NCBI GenBank assembly: GCA_036186865.1
Contig: AP025062.1
Coordinates: forward strand, 26,041,437-26,105,436
Length of the DNA: 64,000 nt
Source of the DNA: Eustoma russellianum
Taxonomy: Eukaryota; Streptophyta; Magnoliopsida; Gentianales; Gentianaceae
Direction of reading: 5' to 3'
Positions 12,425 through 22,964 of this stretch are shown in pieces. Both the position numbers and the translations under genes were made by a program. A model generated the notes under the pieces. The model was not told where the DNA came from and did no database searches. It was given only the letters and a program-made list of their open reading frames with translations. The stretch's first letter is position 1; each line of letters starts with the position of its first letter.

Positions 12425-13655
12425 TGTATTGAGCCCATTTCTTTTTGCAGTTGTCCTTGACGAGTTGTCAAAGCCGATACAGGAGGCAGTTCGTGGTGTA
12501 TGCTTTTTGATGACGATATTGTATTAGTTGCAGAAAGTAGACATACCCTGAGTATGAGACTAGAGCAGCGGAGACGTGTTTTAGAGAGAAAAGGCTTAAA
12601 GATTAGCCGTCTAAGACCGAGTATCTGCACTGCTACTTCAGCAGCGTAGCAGACAGTGAGGATAGCCAGCTCACCATCAATGGCCAAGTGGTACCACATG
12701 TAAGTAAGTTTAAGTACCTAGGATCATTTGTGCAGCAGAATGGCGACATAGATAATGATATAGCACATCGAGTTCAAGCAGGCTGGTGTAGATGGAGGGC
12801 GGCTTCAGGGGTGCTGTGTGACAAACATTTCCCAACTAAATTAAAGAGAAAATTTTATAGGGTGGCAGTGCGACCGGCAATGCTGTATGGGACAGACTGC
12901 TAGGCCATCAAGAGGTCACAATTACAGAAGATGGAAGTGGCAGAGATGAAGATGTTAAGATGGATGTGTGGGCATACAAGGCTAGAACGGATCAGAAATG
13001 AGGTGTTTCGAGAAAGGTTAGGCGTGGCTAGTACAGCAGATAAGATAAGGGAGGGCAGAATGAGATGGTTTGGGTATGTCAAGCGGAGACAGACAACGGC
13101 GTCGGTCAGAGTAATTGAAAGCCTCATTGTAGAGGGGAACAGGAGTAAAGGCAGACCCAAACTGACTTGGAATGAGCAGATAAGGCACGACCTACTAGAT
13201 TTGCACCTCTCTGAGTACATGGTCTAGTATAGGAGCTCATGGAGACATAAGATTAAGGTTAATGAGGTATAGGTCATATATAGGGACACTTTAGAGTATA
13301 TTTAGGGACATAGATAGACGTAGACACTATCTACGCTTTAGGTTGACTTTCCACTTGGTTGCGTATGTTATACCGTTGTTTTACATTACATGTACATATA
13401 CACGTGATGTGTATTTTAATATCAAAAGTCCTTTCTTTGTATTTCTTGAATTTCCTCACTAACACACTAGCACAGCATATCTCTATTATCATGTCATTTA
13501 TGCAGGTACATATAGAGCCGGGGGTCTCACTGGAAGCAGACTCTCTATCCCTTGAGAGAGGTATTGTCTGCCTACCACTTACCCTCCCCAGACCCTAACG
13601 ATAGCTTTTGCTGTCGTTGGGATATACTGCGTCCGGATGATAATGATGAATATAT
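12425..13655 (+). mobile_element. RTE-type LINE, 5'-truncated copy 1
   Basis: The copy starts inside the reverse transcriptase, in a stretch that reads as LSPFLFAVVLDEL, and continues through the RT C-terminus to an RTE-like 3' tail ending in degenerate GATGATAATGATGAA. The same tail recurs at 19774-20224 and 31656-31754. A weak duplication, GAATATAT, occurs at 12416-12423 and 13648-13655. This is typical of target-primed reverse transcription with 5' truncation. The exact 5' boundary is uncertain by about 10 bases. Confidence 0.8.
12431..13227 (+). pseudogene. RTE LINE reverse transcriptase, C-terminal part, broken
   Basis: The catalytic FADD block is altered to a D-D-D-like stretch near 12508-12530, then the frame shifts. 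At 12688-12903 a clear block reads KYLGSFVQQNGDIDND, AGWCRWRAASGVLCD and RPAMLYGTDC, ending in a stop at 12901. At 12931-13227 the segment EMKMLRWMCGHTRLERIRNE to GRPKLTWNEQIRHDLL follows. These are hallmark blocks of plant RTE LINE reverse transcriptases, often annotated in plants as retrotransposon-derived hypothetical proteins. It carries at least one frameshift and one stop and is not functional. Confidence 0.82.
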
Positions 13656-14020
13656 ATAAAAACGTTTTTAATAGATGTAGAATGAGATTTTCCATTCTTC
13701 AATTTGTTGCCATCATGCCTTCTCCAAATATATCTCCATTTAATGAACTGCTTAGTTCATTTAACTAAGTACTTCACTTAAATGGTGGCACCTGAAAATA
13801 GTTCAAACACAACAAATATTTGCCATTTGATGTAAGCTATAAAGCTTCATGGCTTGTTAGTACGACAACATTATATATAAAGTATATAAGGCAAGTTTGT
13901 CGCAAAAACGTGTCAAGTAATAACTTGTGTCATGCATTTCTTAACCATGCGTTATTTAAATCATGCATTTTGTGAATCACTCAAACTCTTTTACTCAACA
14001 AAACAATGATTCTACATACA
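13656..14020. other. Unassigned AT-rich stretch left of the pararetrovirus fragments
   Basis: No coding feature is seen. A TATA-rich run (TATATATAAAGTATATAAGG, about 13872-13891) could be a viral or cryptic promoter, but nothing supports its use. Confidence 0.35.
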
Positions 14021-14039
14021 GATCTATCCATATCTACTG

Positions 14040-14713
14040 CTGTAATTTCAAGATCTATAAAATGGAATGATGTAAATCTTCTAGATGAATGAGTCTTAGA
14101 AGGAGCAGTAAAAGCCACAAATGAAGAAAAACATGAACCTAATACTGAAATAACTAGAATAAGATAATTAAATGATGGAACGGTTAAATTAAGCTTTGCT
14201 AGAAGTTTTTCAACTAGAGAAAAAGATAATGCCTCTAGTTCTAGTACAATAAATCTAAAAAGATTTTCACCGATACCATCTGTGATAGATGTTCCTTATC
14301 AAAAACAGAGATTTTCAACATTTGATGTTGAACATGTTAATTCTTCATTTAGAAAAGCCGATTATTCTACGAAAATTCCTATACTGGTTTATTCAAAATC
14401 AGAATATAGTACATCAAATAATATTTATTCTAAATTAGACTTTAGTGCACCTAATAGCCCAATACAATCTGCAATAACAGAAAATATTGCAATTGAATTA
14501 AATGTTATAGAAAAAGAATTTGTAGTAAATAAAAATTTTTCCATAATGAATTTTGTAGCCAAGAGAATAATAATAAAAGAGAATGGTTTTTTAAACATTA
14601 TTGTAATGTTTGAAAAGAAATTCAAGAAAGATATTATGAATTTATTAATATTCACAAAAGAAATATATTTTTCTCTTACTAGTTTGAAATATATGCTTCA
14701 CAAAATAATATAG
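14040..14713 (+). pseudogene. Pararetrovirus polyprotein fragment upstream of RT (movement/coat region, uncertain)
   Basis: The frame reads from about 14040, with stops near 14092 and 14168, and is open from 14169 to 14713. A Ser-rich patch is followed by the stretch ITENIAIELNVIEKEFV. The position before RT suggests the movement-protein or coat part of a caulimovirid polyprotein, but I see no diagnostic motif, so the role is an inference. The AT content matches the adjacent RT fragment. Confidence 0.4.
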
Positions 14714-14763
14714 AATTTTCTTTTAAAACAGTAAACCCAATAATTGAAAAACTAAAAGAGTCG

Positions 14764-14952
14764 ATGATTATCACGACATCAAAAAAGATAGTGTCAAATC
14801 ATCCATCTTTAGCAGGTATAAAATTGGAAATAACAGGGAATCCAATAGAGGCTATCCCTTATAAAAATATGACCGAAGATTCCATTGTAAACACCAAACA
14901 TATTATTCAACAAAATAATTATACAAATACACATTTAAATATAAATATCTGA
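14764..14952 (+). pseudogene. Short pararetrovirus-like fragment between the upstream part and RT
   Basis: A 62-codon open piece lies between the two larger fragments in the same orientation and composition. It may come from the protease or linker region. No active-site Asp-Ser/Thr-Gly is visible, so the domain is not assigned. A stop at 14950 ends it just before the RT homology begins. Confidence 0.3.
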
Positions 14953-14959
14953 AAAAGAT

Positions 14960-15880
14960 AGATCCACACAGCATTCACAGTTCCATTTGGACAATATGAA
15001 TTAAAAGTAACGCCTTTTGGATTAAAAATTGCGCCTTCTGAATTTCAGCGAATTATGAATAATATATTTATGGATTATTCAAATTTTTTGCATTGTCAAT
15101 ATAGATGATGTATTAATATTTTCCAAATCAATAGAAGAACATTTTAATTTAAAAACCTTCTTCATATAGCAAAGAAAAATGGTTTAGTATTATCTAAGTC
15201 CAAAATGTCCTTATTTCAAACTAAAATAGGATTCTTAGGACATCATTTAAATCAAGGGACAATTTTACCAATTGAAAGATCTTTAGAATTTGCCTCAAAA
15301 TTTCTAGACAAAATATTGGATAAAATCAATTACAAATATTCTTAGGATCTTTAAATTATGTTGTTGATTTTATTTCAAATATCATAATAATAGAAAAACC
15401 ATTATATAACAGATTAAAGAAGAATCCACCAATATAGACTGAAGAACATACTTCAGTTGTTAAGAAAATAAAAGGTTTAGTATCTGATATTCCCTGCTTA
15501 CATATAGCATATCCTAATCTCCCTAAAATAGTTGAAACAGACGCATCAGCTATAGGATATGGTGGAATATTAAAACAAATACAAAATGGTAAAGAGTCTA
15601 TTGTTCAATATACTTCTGGTCATTGGAATGATACCCAAAAATCATATTCTACTATTAAAAAAGAAATTTTGAGTATTGTTTTATGTATTAATAAATTTCA
15701 AAGTGATTTATTGAATAAAAATTTCTTTTACGTATTGATTGCAAATCTGCGAAAGAAATTTTACAAAAAAGATGTAAAAATTTAGCTCAAAACAAATTTT
15801 TGATCGATAGCAAGCTTTATTGAGTATTTATGATTTTGATATTGAATATATAAAAGGAGATACAAATTTTTTTTCCCAAA
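14960..15880 (+). pseudogene. Pararetrovirus reverse transcriptase-RNase H, broken
   Basis: RT blocks are visible in order: TAFTVPFGQYE near 14969, the TPFGL-type block near 15012-15026, and the catalytic IDD at 15101-15109, which lies in a different frame from the block before it. A connection region with LGHH near 15235 follows. RNase H starts with an ETDAS block at about 15534-15548 and runs on to an IEYIKGDTN-like end near 15844-15870. Stops occur near 15168, 15344 and 15435, and there are several frameshifts. This would copy viral RNA to DNA in an intact virus; this copy cannot. Confidence 0.7.
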
Positions 15881-15887
15881 GATGAAG

Positions 15888-16402
15888 AGACATATTCTCC
15901 GACAAATGAGTACATCAAAAAATTTTACAACTATCGGAAATATTACAATAATTAAGATATTAAATCGATATCTTCATCGACTGCCGTGGTTGATCCTGAA
16001 GATGATGAGGGTTTTGCTTCTTGTAAAAGAGGAGCAAACTTCATTAATATATTTTGCATTTCTTCAGGGTTTTTCGTCATTGCTAGTTGAGACTGCATGC
16101 TTGATTTGTGTAATAAAAATTGTTCTTGTCCGGGCTTCACCGTGCAGTTATTGTATTCCTTGCGTCTAAAAATTGCTTCTAAGTATTTCATATTTTTATC
16201 TGTTCCATCACTCTATGAGGGGTAATAGAATCCGGAATATTAAATGATGTCCACCATTAGATATAAAATTTTTGTTTTATTACTGGTATTTTAGTAGAGG
16301 TATATTCTGCTCTCCATTAAAATACGCATGGTAAGTTGAACTTCATGTGAAATATTAACATTTCTGAAAACATCTTCTCTTCATTTGTCGGAGAATATGT
16401 CT
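15888..16402. repeat. 22-bp perfect inverted repeat spanning the pararetrovirus orientation switch
   Basis: Arms at 15888-15909 and 16381-16402 are exact reverse complements. They bracket the place where homology flips from plus to minus strand. Each arm is coding in its own orientation and gives Tyr-Ser-Pro-Thr-Asn-Glu in both. Confidence 0.7.
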
Positions 16403-16760
16403 TGGCAAATATTTGCAGCGATGTCTTTACTGCCTCCTGAGCGTCTAGATATTCTGAGCAAGATCCAAAATGATCCCACCAAGCAGCGAACCAGTATGGA
16501 ATATTTTTTGTTGTTATTTTTCTGGTATCAAAAAATATCAATCAGGTGTGTGAACCCCTGGAGTTTTGAAAATATAAGGAATTAAACTAAGCTTGTTGGT
16601 AATCCCAATACTTAAAGAGATATTTGAAAATTTATTTGAATTATATCTGAGAGGAAAATCAACTTCTTCAGATAAAGATCCAAATTCTTTTTGCCATTGC
16701 TTCGGTATCATAATAGATAGTATTTTAAAACTGGAGAAGGCATACTATGTATTTTCTTTA
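15952..16760 (-). pseudogene. Pararetrovirus-like fragments in inverted orientation
   Basis: Two minus-strand open pieces lie here. The one at 16317-16541 contains the W-rich stretch PYWFAAWWDHFG. The one at 15952-16191 ends in a Ser-rich then acidic tail (SSSSGSTTAVDEDIDLIS). Further right, the minus strand reads IPKQWQKEFGSLSEEVDF near 16715. Composition and proximity suggest the coat/movement part of the same pararetrovirus, inverted relative to its RT. Family assignment of these pieces alone is weak. Confidence 0.4.
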
Positions 16761-16899
16761 TTAAAATGATGTTTTATTTCAACAGAATGTGTCTTCATAT
16801 ATAGATGTTGATAATATTATGTTGTTTTCGCAATATTCCAAGATTTATAGAAAAATCTTTTACAAAATAATTTTGTACGGCAAATAAGGGATTAGTATC

Positions 16900-16954
<55 letters not shown>

Positions 16955-17187
16955 ACACTTGTTGTTTTATGATACTTTTACCGACTTTTTTTTCTCCTGT
17001 TAACAACTTCGATAGATTGTGCCTACGGACGCAACAGCGAGAATCCCGGCATGTCAACCTAATAACCTCCATGGTTTTCAAATCTGTCTTATTCTTAGAT
17101 GGCCTCCAAGAACTACTATGCGTCTTTGCTTCACTATTAGTCAAATGATTTGTGTATCTGTAAGAAATTTAGTTGCCTCCGCCAAAG
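16761..17187. other. Non-coding stretch with microsatellite
   Basis: Apart from the AT/GT repeat at 16903-16954 I see no gene or mobile element. Short frames here are unremarkable. Confidence 0.5.
16903..16954. repeat. Compound (AT)n(GT)n microsatellite
   Basis: About 15 AT units run directly into about 11 GT units. Confidence 0.97.
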
Positions 17188-17489
17188 GGTGTTAACGAAC
17201 CGAGCCTAGGTGAATATTAAGTTTTTGAATTCAGATTCGTTTAGGTAAACGAATTATTCGGCTCGGTCTGTTTACGGTAATTAACTTCAAAATTGGTTCG
17301 AGTTTGGCTCGAAAAGAATACAACTGTTTAAACGAGCCAACTGTTCATGAACAATTCGGTTCGTTTTAGTAAACAAACTTAATTAGGCGTTCGAACTCGG
17401 CTCGTTTAAATAAAATGAAGAAACGAATTTGAACCAAATACGAATCGAACTCGAACATTTTACGAACTGTCCGGTTCGCATAACACTCC
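17188..17489. mobile_element. Probable non-autonomous TIR transposon (MITE), degraded
   Basis: The ends are imperfect inverted repeats: GGTGTTAACGAACCG on the left matches the reverse complement of CGGTTCGCATAACACTCC on the right. The interior, about 300 bp, is full of GGCTCG / CGAGCC and TAAACGA motifs in both orientations, giving strong self-complementarity. It encodes nothing. A hAT-like origin is possible, but no 8-bp target duplication is recognisable. Confidence 0.5.
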
Positions 17490-19757
17490 TATCTCCACTG
17501 CAATAATTTATGCAGGCGGGTACAAGTACTGCCAAGACATAGAAATTAATATCTGGACCCCACTTTATGCTCACTATTATAGGGTCACATTGAATTATTC
17601 AAATTTAAATTTCTTATGCCAATAATTGCAAGGTCTGAGTATTCATGGTAGAAGTTTTTTTTTTTACCTAATCTGATAAGAATCGTTTATTATACGTTCA
17701 GAAGTGTTGGAGCAGGAGAAGTCTTGAAGTCCATTGGGTAATCAGACTCTTGATTGGGAATTTTAGAATTTGTTCAATCTGCTTTTTTTCCTTTTTCCTT
17801 TGTAAGATTAAGTATAGTATTATTTTTGTAAAATAAAATATTATCATAATTGATTTTTTAATATCTATGTCAAAAAATAAATATAACAATATTTTTAAAA
17901 CGGAGAGAGTCCTTAATAGAAATAATACGGACCACAATTAACAATTTAAACGAATATATTGGTCTCAAAAACTTCAATCAACCATGCAAGATATGCACTT
18001 TCTTTTTCTTTCTTTTTTCCTTGTTCGCAAAATGAAAAACTTCTATTTGAGAAATGTCAGCTACATCCACAAGGAATGTACATGATGTAAAATATTTTTA
18101 TTACAATCGGTAAGAGTGGTAGATGAAAAACCTATTATGCCATTAGATACGGAGATTTTTCTAGTACGTTTTATAAAAACCTACAAGAAAACAACGCTTT
18201 GGTGTAAGATATACACTTAAGTATAGAAAATTGGCAAACTGCATCGTGGTCATGCAGTTTATCGTGCTCGACCATCATGCCCAAAACTTTTTTATTTTTC
18301 AATTAAGCATAAGACACATCTTCTCTTTTCGTTCCAAATTATAAATTTATGTCAAAATACCGTATAGTTTAAAAAAAAGTTTGTCAAAACTTAAATATTG
18401 TTCTGATTCTATGTATACTCATCATAAATTAGTTATTGGTTTTGAAAGTTGTGCATTTAACGAAGACAATTTGGTAAATCAAACCATTTGTTATTCTATT
18501 TAAGTCAAGTGAAATAAATTTTGCTATATCCTAAAATAGAAATATGGATCTATAAAATGGGACGGAGAGATGTATCATAAGCATCATATAACAATGCTTG
18601 CTAAATGATTTTGAGAGAATTAACAATTAATGAGTATCCTCTTAACCCTCAGAAGAATTTATAAATAGTAACCCTTTTCTACATTAAATAAGCATTGACT
18701 TAATATATTCTTTAGCAGAAAGATTAATGATCAATTGTCTATTCAACATCCAACAGAATACATCATACTATATAGTTGACTGAAAAGCTATTAATAAGGA
18801 CAAAAATACTTTTCAAACATTAATCTCTTTAGTTAGTTAATAAAAAAAATAATGTGAGCTTTTCAATGTAATATTCATTGATTAACTCTAATATTCATAA
18901 TCAATAATAATTTGATTTACAGATGCTTGATATAAGAGAAGATAGCTCATTCATTTCTCTAGGGGGAAACTCACAAACAAATTCAACCTTTATCCTGTTT
19001 CATTAATTACGTTACCCCCCAACCCCCCCCCCCCCCCCCCCCCGCATAAAATCTATGGTAGATTGCACGCTAAGGATGTTAAGTCATAAAACCCATTGAC
19101 AAGGATGGCCATGGCACGATGGAATCGACACTATTTAACCAGTTTTTCACAAAGGTCATGCTCACACTTTTATGGCAATGACTCGTATCACAAATGCACA
19201 TAAAATCTCTTATCCAATATGTTGAATCTTGTTTGATTTTATTGAGTAAAATTTTAATACCTATATTGAATTTTTACTAAATAAAAAATACGACATGATC
19301 TCAATAAATGGTTTAAAATATTTTACCGTGTGATAAAAGGCCCTATCAGGACAATATACTTTTTTTTGAGATGGGCTGGACGTGAATGTTGACAACCAAA
19401 GTTGAGAATTGCGAGTGTAGTAAAGGGAGTCATGAGTACAAAAATATATTAAATATTTCATATAATTTGGTATAAATTGGTGGGGGTAGGTGAGCGACAC
19501 TGTTTCCATCAAAGAATAGTGTTTTGGATCTTGAAATTACATAAAATGTAAGTGGTGACCTAAGTAACGTGAATTAAGAATGAAAAGGGATAATAAATAC
19601 ATACAATATCTCGCTTTCAACTATTCATTTAGGTCATTTATTTTTCCATTTCACGTTATAATTTCACAAGTATAAAAAGTAAAACTTGCCGAATTCACGT
19701 TGGTGCTTAACTACCACAATCTCCATACAAAAGCACTTATCATTAATATATATCCTT
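17490..19757. other. AT-rich intergenic DNA, nothing recognised
   Basis: No domain, RNA gene or terminal repeats are visible. The stretch contains homopolymer runs and the poly-C tract at 19023-19043. Short frames such as 17698-17937 and 19261-19512 have low-complexity, AT-driven composition. Confidence 0.5.
19023..19043. repeat. 21-base poly-C tract
   Basis: An uninterrupted C run, preceded by ACCCCCCAA. It is unusual in such AT-rich DNA; the length may be a sequencing or assembly approximation. Confidence 0.9.
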
Positions 19758-20240
19758 ATTGAAGTGTGAGGATTAAGGTTTAGACTCAAACTGACGTGAG
19801 ATGAGCAGATTATGCATGACTTACTAGAGTTGCACTTCTCTGAAGGCATGATCCAAATAAGGTTAAGGAGGAATAAGGCAGGATATAAGGACACCTTAGA
19901 GCATACTTAGAGGATTATATATTATTTACACTGTAGATTGATTTTGCACTTTTTTGTTCCGGTATTTGCGTTTGTGCATATCCACTGTTATGACTATTTT
20001 AATATCGGATGATTTCAGTTTGTGTTTAATAAAATCCCTTCACTAGTATATATTCATATTACTGTGCTATCTATGCAAGTATATATGGAGTCGGAGGTTT
20101 CACTGGAATCAAACTCTCTATCCTTTGAGATGGAGGTATTGTTTGACTGCCTCTCACCCTCTCCAGACCTTAGCAATAGCTTTGTCTGTCATTGTCTTAT
20201 ACTGGGTATGCTTGTTGTTGTTGTATTGAAGGGTGAGGAT
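19758..20240 (+). mobile_element. RTE-type LINE, 5'-truncated copy 2, with target duplications
   Basis: The body, 19774-20224, matches copy 1 from about 13150 onward: the CAAACTGACxTGxxATGAGCAG block, the SLE(A/S)xSLS region and the 3' tail with CCAGACC(C/T)TA. It ends in GTTGTTGTTGT. It is flanked by 16-bp duplications with one mismatch, ATTGAAGTGTGAGGAT at 19758-19773 and ATTGAAGGGTGAGGAT at 20225-20240. Only the last few dozen codons of the RT remain, with stops. Confidence 0.78.
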
Positions 20241-20456
20241 CAAAATATTTGGTGAAAGTTTGTAAGACATAATTTGTTTATCAATAAAACCATAAACACA
20301 TATGTCAATATAGTGCATGATAAAATATCTCCTCCTACCACTGTTGGTATCAACTTCCAACACAATATATTGAGGTTTCGGAGTGGAAAAATTCATAGGG
20401 GAAACTGCCAATAAGAGTACGATAAAAAGCAGCCGGATCATTTGGTGATCAAACAC
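20241..20456 (-). CDS. Possible short secreted-peptide ORF fragment (unrecognised)
   Basis: On the minus strand, an inner Met at 20441 starts MIRLLFIVLLLAVSPMNFS, which looks like a signal peptide (basic n-region, long hydrophobic core). It is followed by a short mature region with EVDTNSGRRRYF. The frame continues leftward into RTE copy 2 and stops at 20154, so any original C-terminus was replaced by LINE sequence or lay in another exon. A TATTTTATAA-like box lies just upstream. I do not recognise the family. It may be a chance frame in AT-rich DNA. Confidence 0.2.
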
Positions 20457-21116
20457 CCATTATAAAATATTTGTTTACTTTTTTTGAGGAGGGGGTTTGA
20501 ATTTGTGTGTTCCCTTATGGGATGTAACTTTCACATAGTTTGGTTTGAGCTCTGGTTTTAAACTTTTATTGTCTATAGAAATCTACATCCTGGCATTTGC
20601 ATTTTATTTAGTTAAATATATACTGTCGAGTTCGTCTTAGAGTATAACATAAGGACTTTTGCACAAGCAAAGACTTCTATTTTCGTCCTTTTTAATATAC
20701 ATTTGAGCCAGGTTGCGTATGAATTATTCAATGTTCTAGTATAATAAAATAAATATATAATATTCTTACGGATTTAATTAGCCACCTTTCCTGGAAGATA
20801 TCCAAGCTTACATTAAACAGGTAAAAAAAAAGCAATAATTTAATTTTTTTTATACTATTATTGTATAATTGTTACTGATCCTAATTTTTTGTAGATGATG
20901 TTAGAAAAACGGCAAAAACTGTGAAATGTGATAATTCAGTAGATAGAGATGAAATGATCACTAAATTTATTGCGGAGGAGAAATAATTATTGAGCAACTA
21001 CAGGAAAGATTTTTCCATATCATTGTAACGTGCATACGTTACAACGTATATACAACCCAGATATATGAATCTAATCCTAAATTTCAGTACAGCTTATCTA
21101 CAAATTAGGAAGGACG
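20457..21116. other. Unassigned flank left of element D
   Basis: No gene is recognised. A perfect 9-bp inverted repeat with 4-nt loop (TTGTAACGT / ACGTTACAA) lies at 21023-21044. Confidence 0.5.
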
Positions 21117-21121
21117 ATAAC

Positions 21122-21890
21122 TCTTGGGAGGAAACACAATAGTACAACGGAATAACAAATAATCTTTCCTAAAATACAACAACTATAGAAATATTATCGA
21201 ACGGAAACACGAACAAAAACACCAACAATTTTTAGCGTGGAAAACCTACTCAAATCGGGAGTAAAAACCATGAGACTCGTAAGCCACTTAAACGATCTCC
21301 ACTATAATCAATAACGAGTACAATCAAGTCTTTCTAGGCGCAGCTAGAGGAATACAACATCCTTAAGATCAACTAAACAATCTTGGAACACAACAAGATA
21401 CAAGAGAGGAACAAAATACAAAGTTGACATTTTCAAGTAAAAAATTTCTGTCTCGGGAATGTAACAGCAGGACTCACCTAGACATCTCCAAAACACATCT
21501 TCACCGTTCAGAATGTATTTCTGTGTCGTAGAAACAATTTGTCAAACTTCGGTAACGATCCAACGGTGAGCGTCTTGGAAAATATAATTTTTCCAGAGGC
21601 TGGCAGGCTGTCTAACACCTACGAAATTTCACTCTTTTCTTGTACTTGTATCTCTTATTTTTCTTCTTGTTCTATTGTTCTCTTGCAATTGTTCCACACA
21701 TCACTCCTATTTATAATGCTCCATCTTGTGCATCTTCAATGCACAATATCTTCTTAGAGTCTTCCAAACAATAAACATTCTTGGAGAACTAAAGCGACAT
21801 TACAACTACCTTTTGTTGGAACTCTTCCAATGTCATAATTGTCTTTGATTAAACATATTAGGACTCTCTAACTAGGAGAGATACCCAACA
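21122..21890 (-). repeat. 3' LTR of element D
   Basis: About 769 bp. It ends ATACCCAACA; the left end is TCTTGGG where TGTTGGG is expected, which is a point change. It matches 33068-33810 along its length with many substitutions and several indels, for example extra sequence near 21560-21580. Confidence 0.9.
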
Positions 21891-21903
21891 AACTCCTCCG
21901 ACC
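21891..21903 (-). other. Polypurine tract of element D
   Basis: In element orientation it reads GGTCGGAGGAGTT, directly abutting the 3' LTR. Confidence 0.7.
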
Positions 21904-22361
21904 AACTAGTTGGAGGGCAGCATCAAACCATAAGTCATGTGGTAAAACTCAAACTTTCCTCTTGAAAAAATTTTTGTCAACATGTCGGAGCAATTTTCAT
22001 CCGTATGAATCTTCTCAAGCTCGAATACTTTGGTATTCAAAGCACCACGAACCCAGTGATAACGAACATCAATATGTTTGGATCTCGAATGAGATATGCA
22101 ATTCTTAGACAAGTGGATGACACTTTGATTATTACAAAACAAGACATACTTAGCTTGTTTTACTCCTAGCTCCATTGAAAATTTCCTCAACCACAACAAA
22201 TACTTCACTGCTTCCATAACGGCTATAAACTAGGTCTCGGTAGTAAAAAGTGCAACACACTTTTGCAATTTTGATTGCCAAGCTACAGCTCCCCCGGCAA
22301 AAGTCATCATATATCCCGAAGTAGACTTGCAATCATCCCAGCTCCCGGCTAAATCTGAATC
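21904..22361 (-). pseudogene. Element D RNase H (C-terminal end of pol), broken
   Basis: The minus-strand frame reads AGSWDDCKSTSGYM, then FAGGAVAWQS, a TTET block followed by a stop where copia RNase H normally has TEAEF, and then CNNQSVIHLSKN and SKHIDVRYHWVR (open frame 21906-22217). These are standard copia RNase H blocks. The stop in the catalytic-Glu block and a missing N-terminal part show it is inactive. It joins in order to the RT half across the C insertion. Confidence 0.88.
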
Positions 22362-22366
22362 CAAAT

Positions 22367-22964
22367 TGTTAGTGTATGTGTCCTAGGCCATGATTTGGAT
22401 ATTTATGTTATGCATTTATTATTAATAAAAGAGGTTTTATTATCATTATTGTTGGTTAGTATGTTACACAATTTTGATATATGTCCCTGATTCATTATTG
22501 TTATAGAGATAAAATAATTTATAATCAGTATGAGTATTGATTTGATAATCATGAGATGATTATGTGTATGGTGATACGAATCAATCTCATATATACTTGT
22601 TAGAGAACAGTGTATTGGATAGACCCATCATGAGATTACTACATGGATTAGCGTCATAAGTAAATCTCACGATAGTCATGTTTTAATCCTTTGACTTGAG
22701 ATTGTCATAGTTTCCAACATAAGGACTATTATATTTTGACATGATCAAACGTTATCCGTAACTGGATAATAATAAAGGTCATGATTGAATGTGATAGAAA
22801 TTATGTAGAGGATATTGAACAATCAAGATAGAATTTGTCCCTCTCTTTTGAGAGAGATATCTTTGGGCCCCTCGGTTAGTGAGACTGTGAAATGCATGGC
22901 CGTGCTCAAATGAATTGATAGTGTGATCAATATCATTTGTTTTATCAGTCTACTTAGAGATCGA
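22367..22964 (+). repeat. 5' LTR of element C, truncated
   Basis: It starts TGTTAGTGTATG and aligns with 27979-28576 up to GAGATCGA, then diverges abruptly. About 844 bp of LTR present in the 3' copy are missing, and no TGGTATCAGAGC-type primer site follows. Confidence 0.92.

Larger units (their letters stand above)
14021..16760. mobile_element. Rearranged endogenous pararetrovirus (Caulimoviridae-like) remnant
   Basis: Plus-strand fragments upstream of and including RT-RNase H (about 14021-15880) are joined to minus-strand fragments (about 15950-16760). Caulimovirids do not encode integrase, and plant genomes keep scrambled, inactive copies of them. There are no LTRs, no integrase and no primer site here, and the RT-RNase H wording is caulimovirid rather than gypsy. 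All parts carry stops and frameshifts, so the copy is dead. The genus is not assigned. Confidence 0.65.

Noticed and set aside
14960..15880. Gypsy retrotransposon as the source of the 15-kb RT
   Set aside because: No integrase, LTRs or polypurine tract nearby, and the RT-RNase H wording resembles caulimovirids; kept as a pararetrovirus remnant with moderate confidence.
16860..17144. Minus-strand frame with a repeated Tyr-Ile / His-Thr stretch
   Set aside because: It is a translation of the AT/GT microsatellite.
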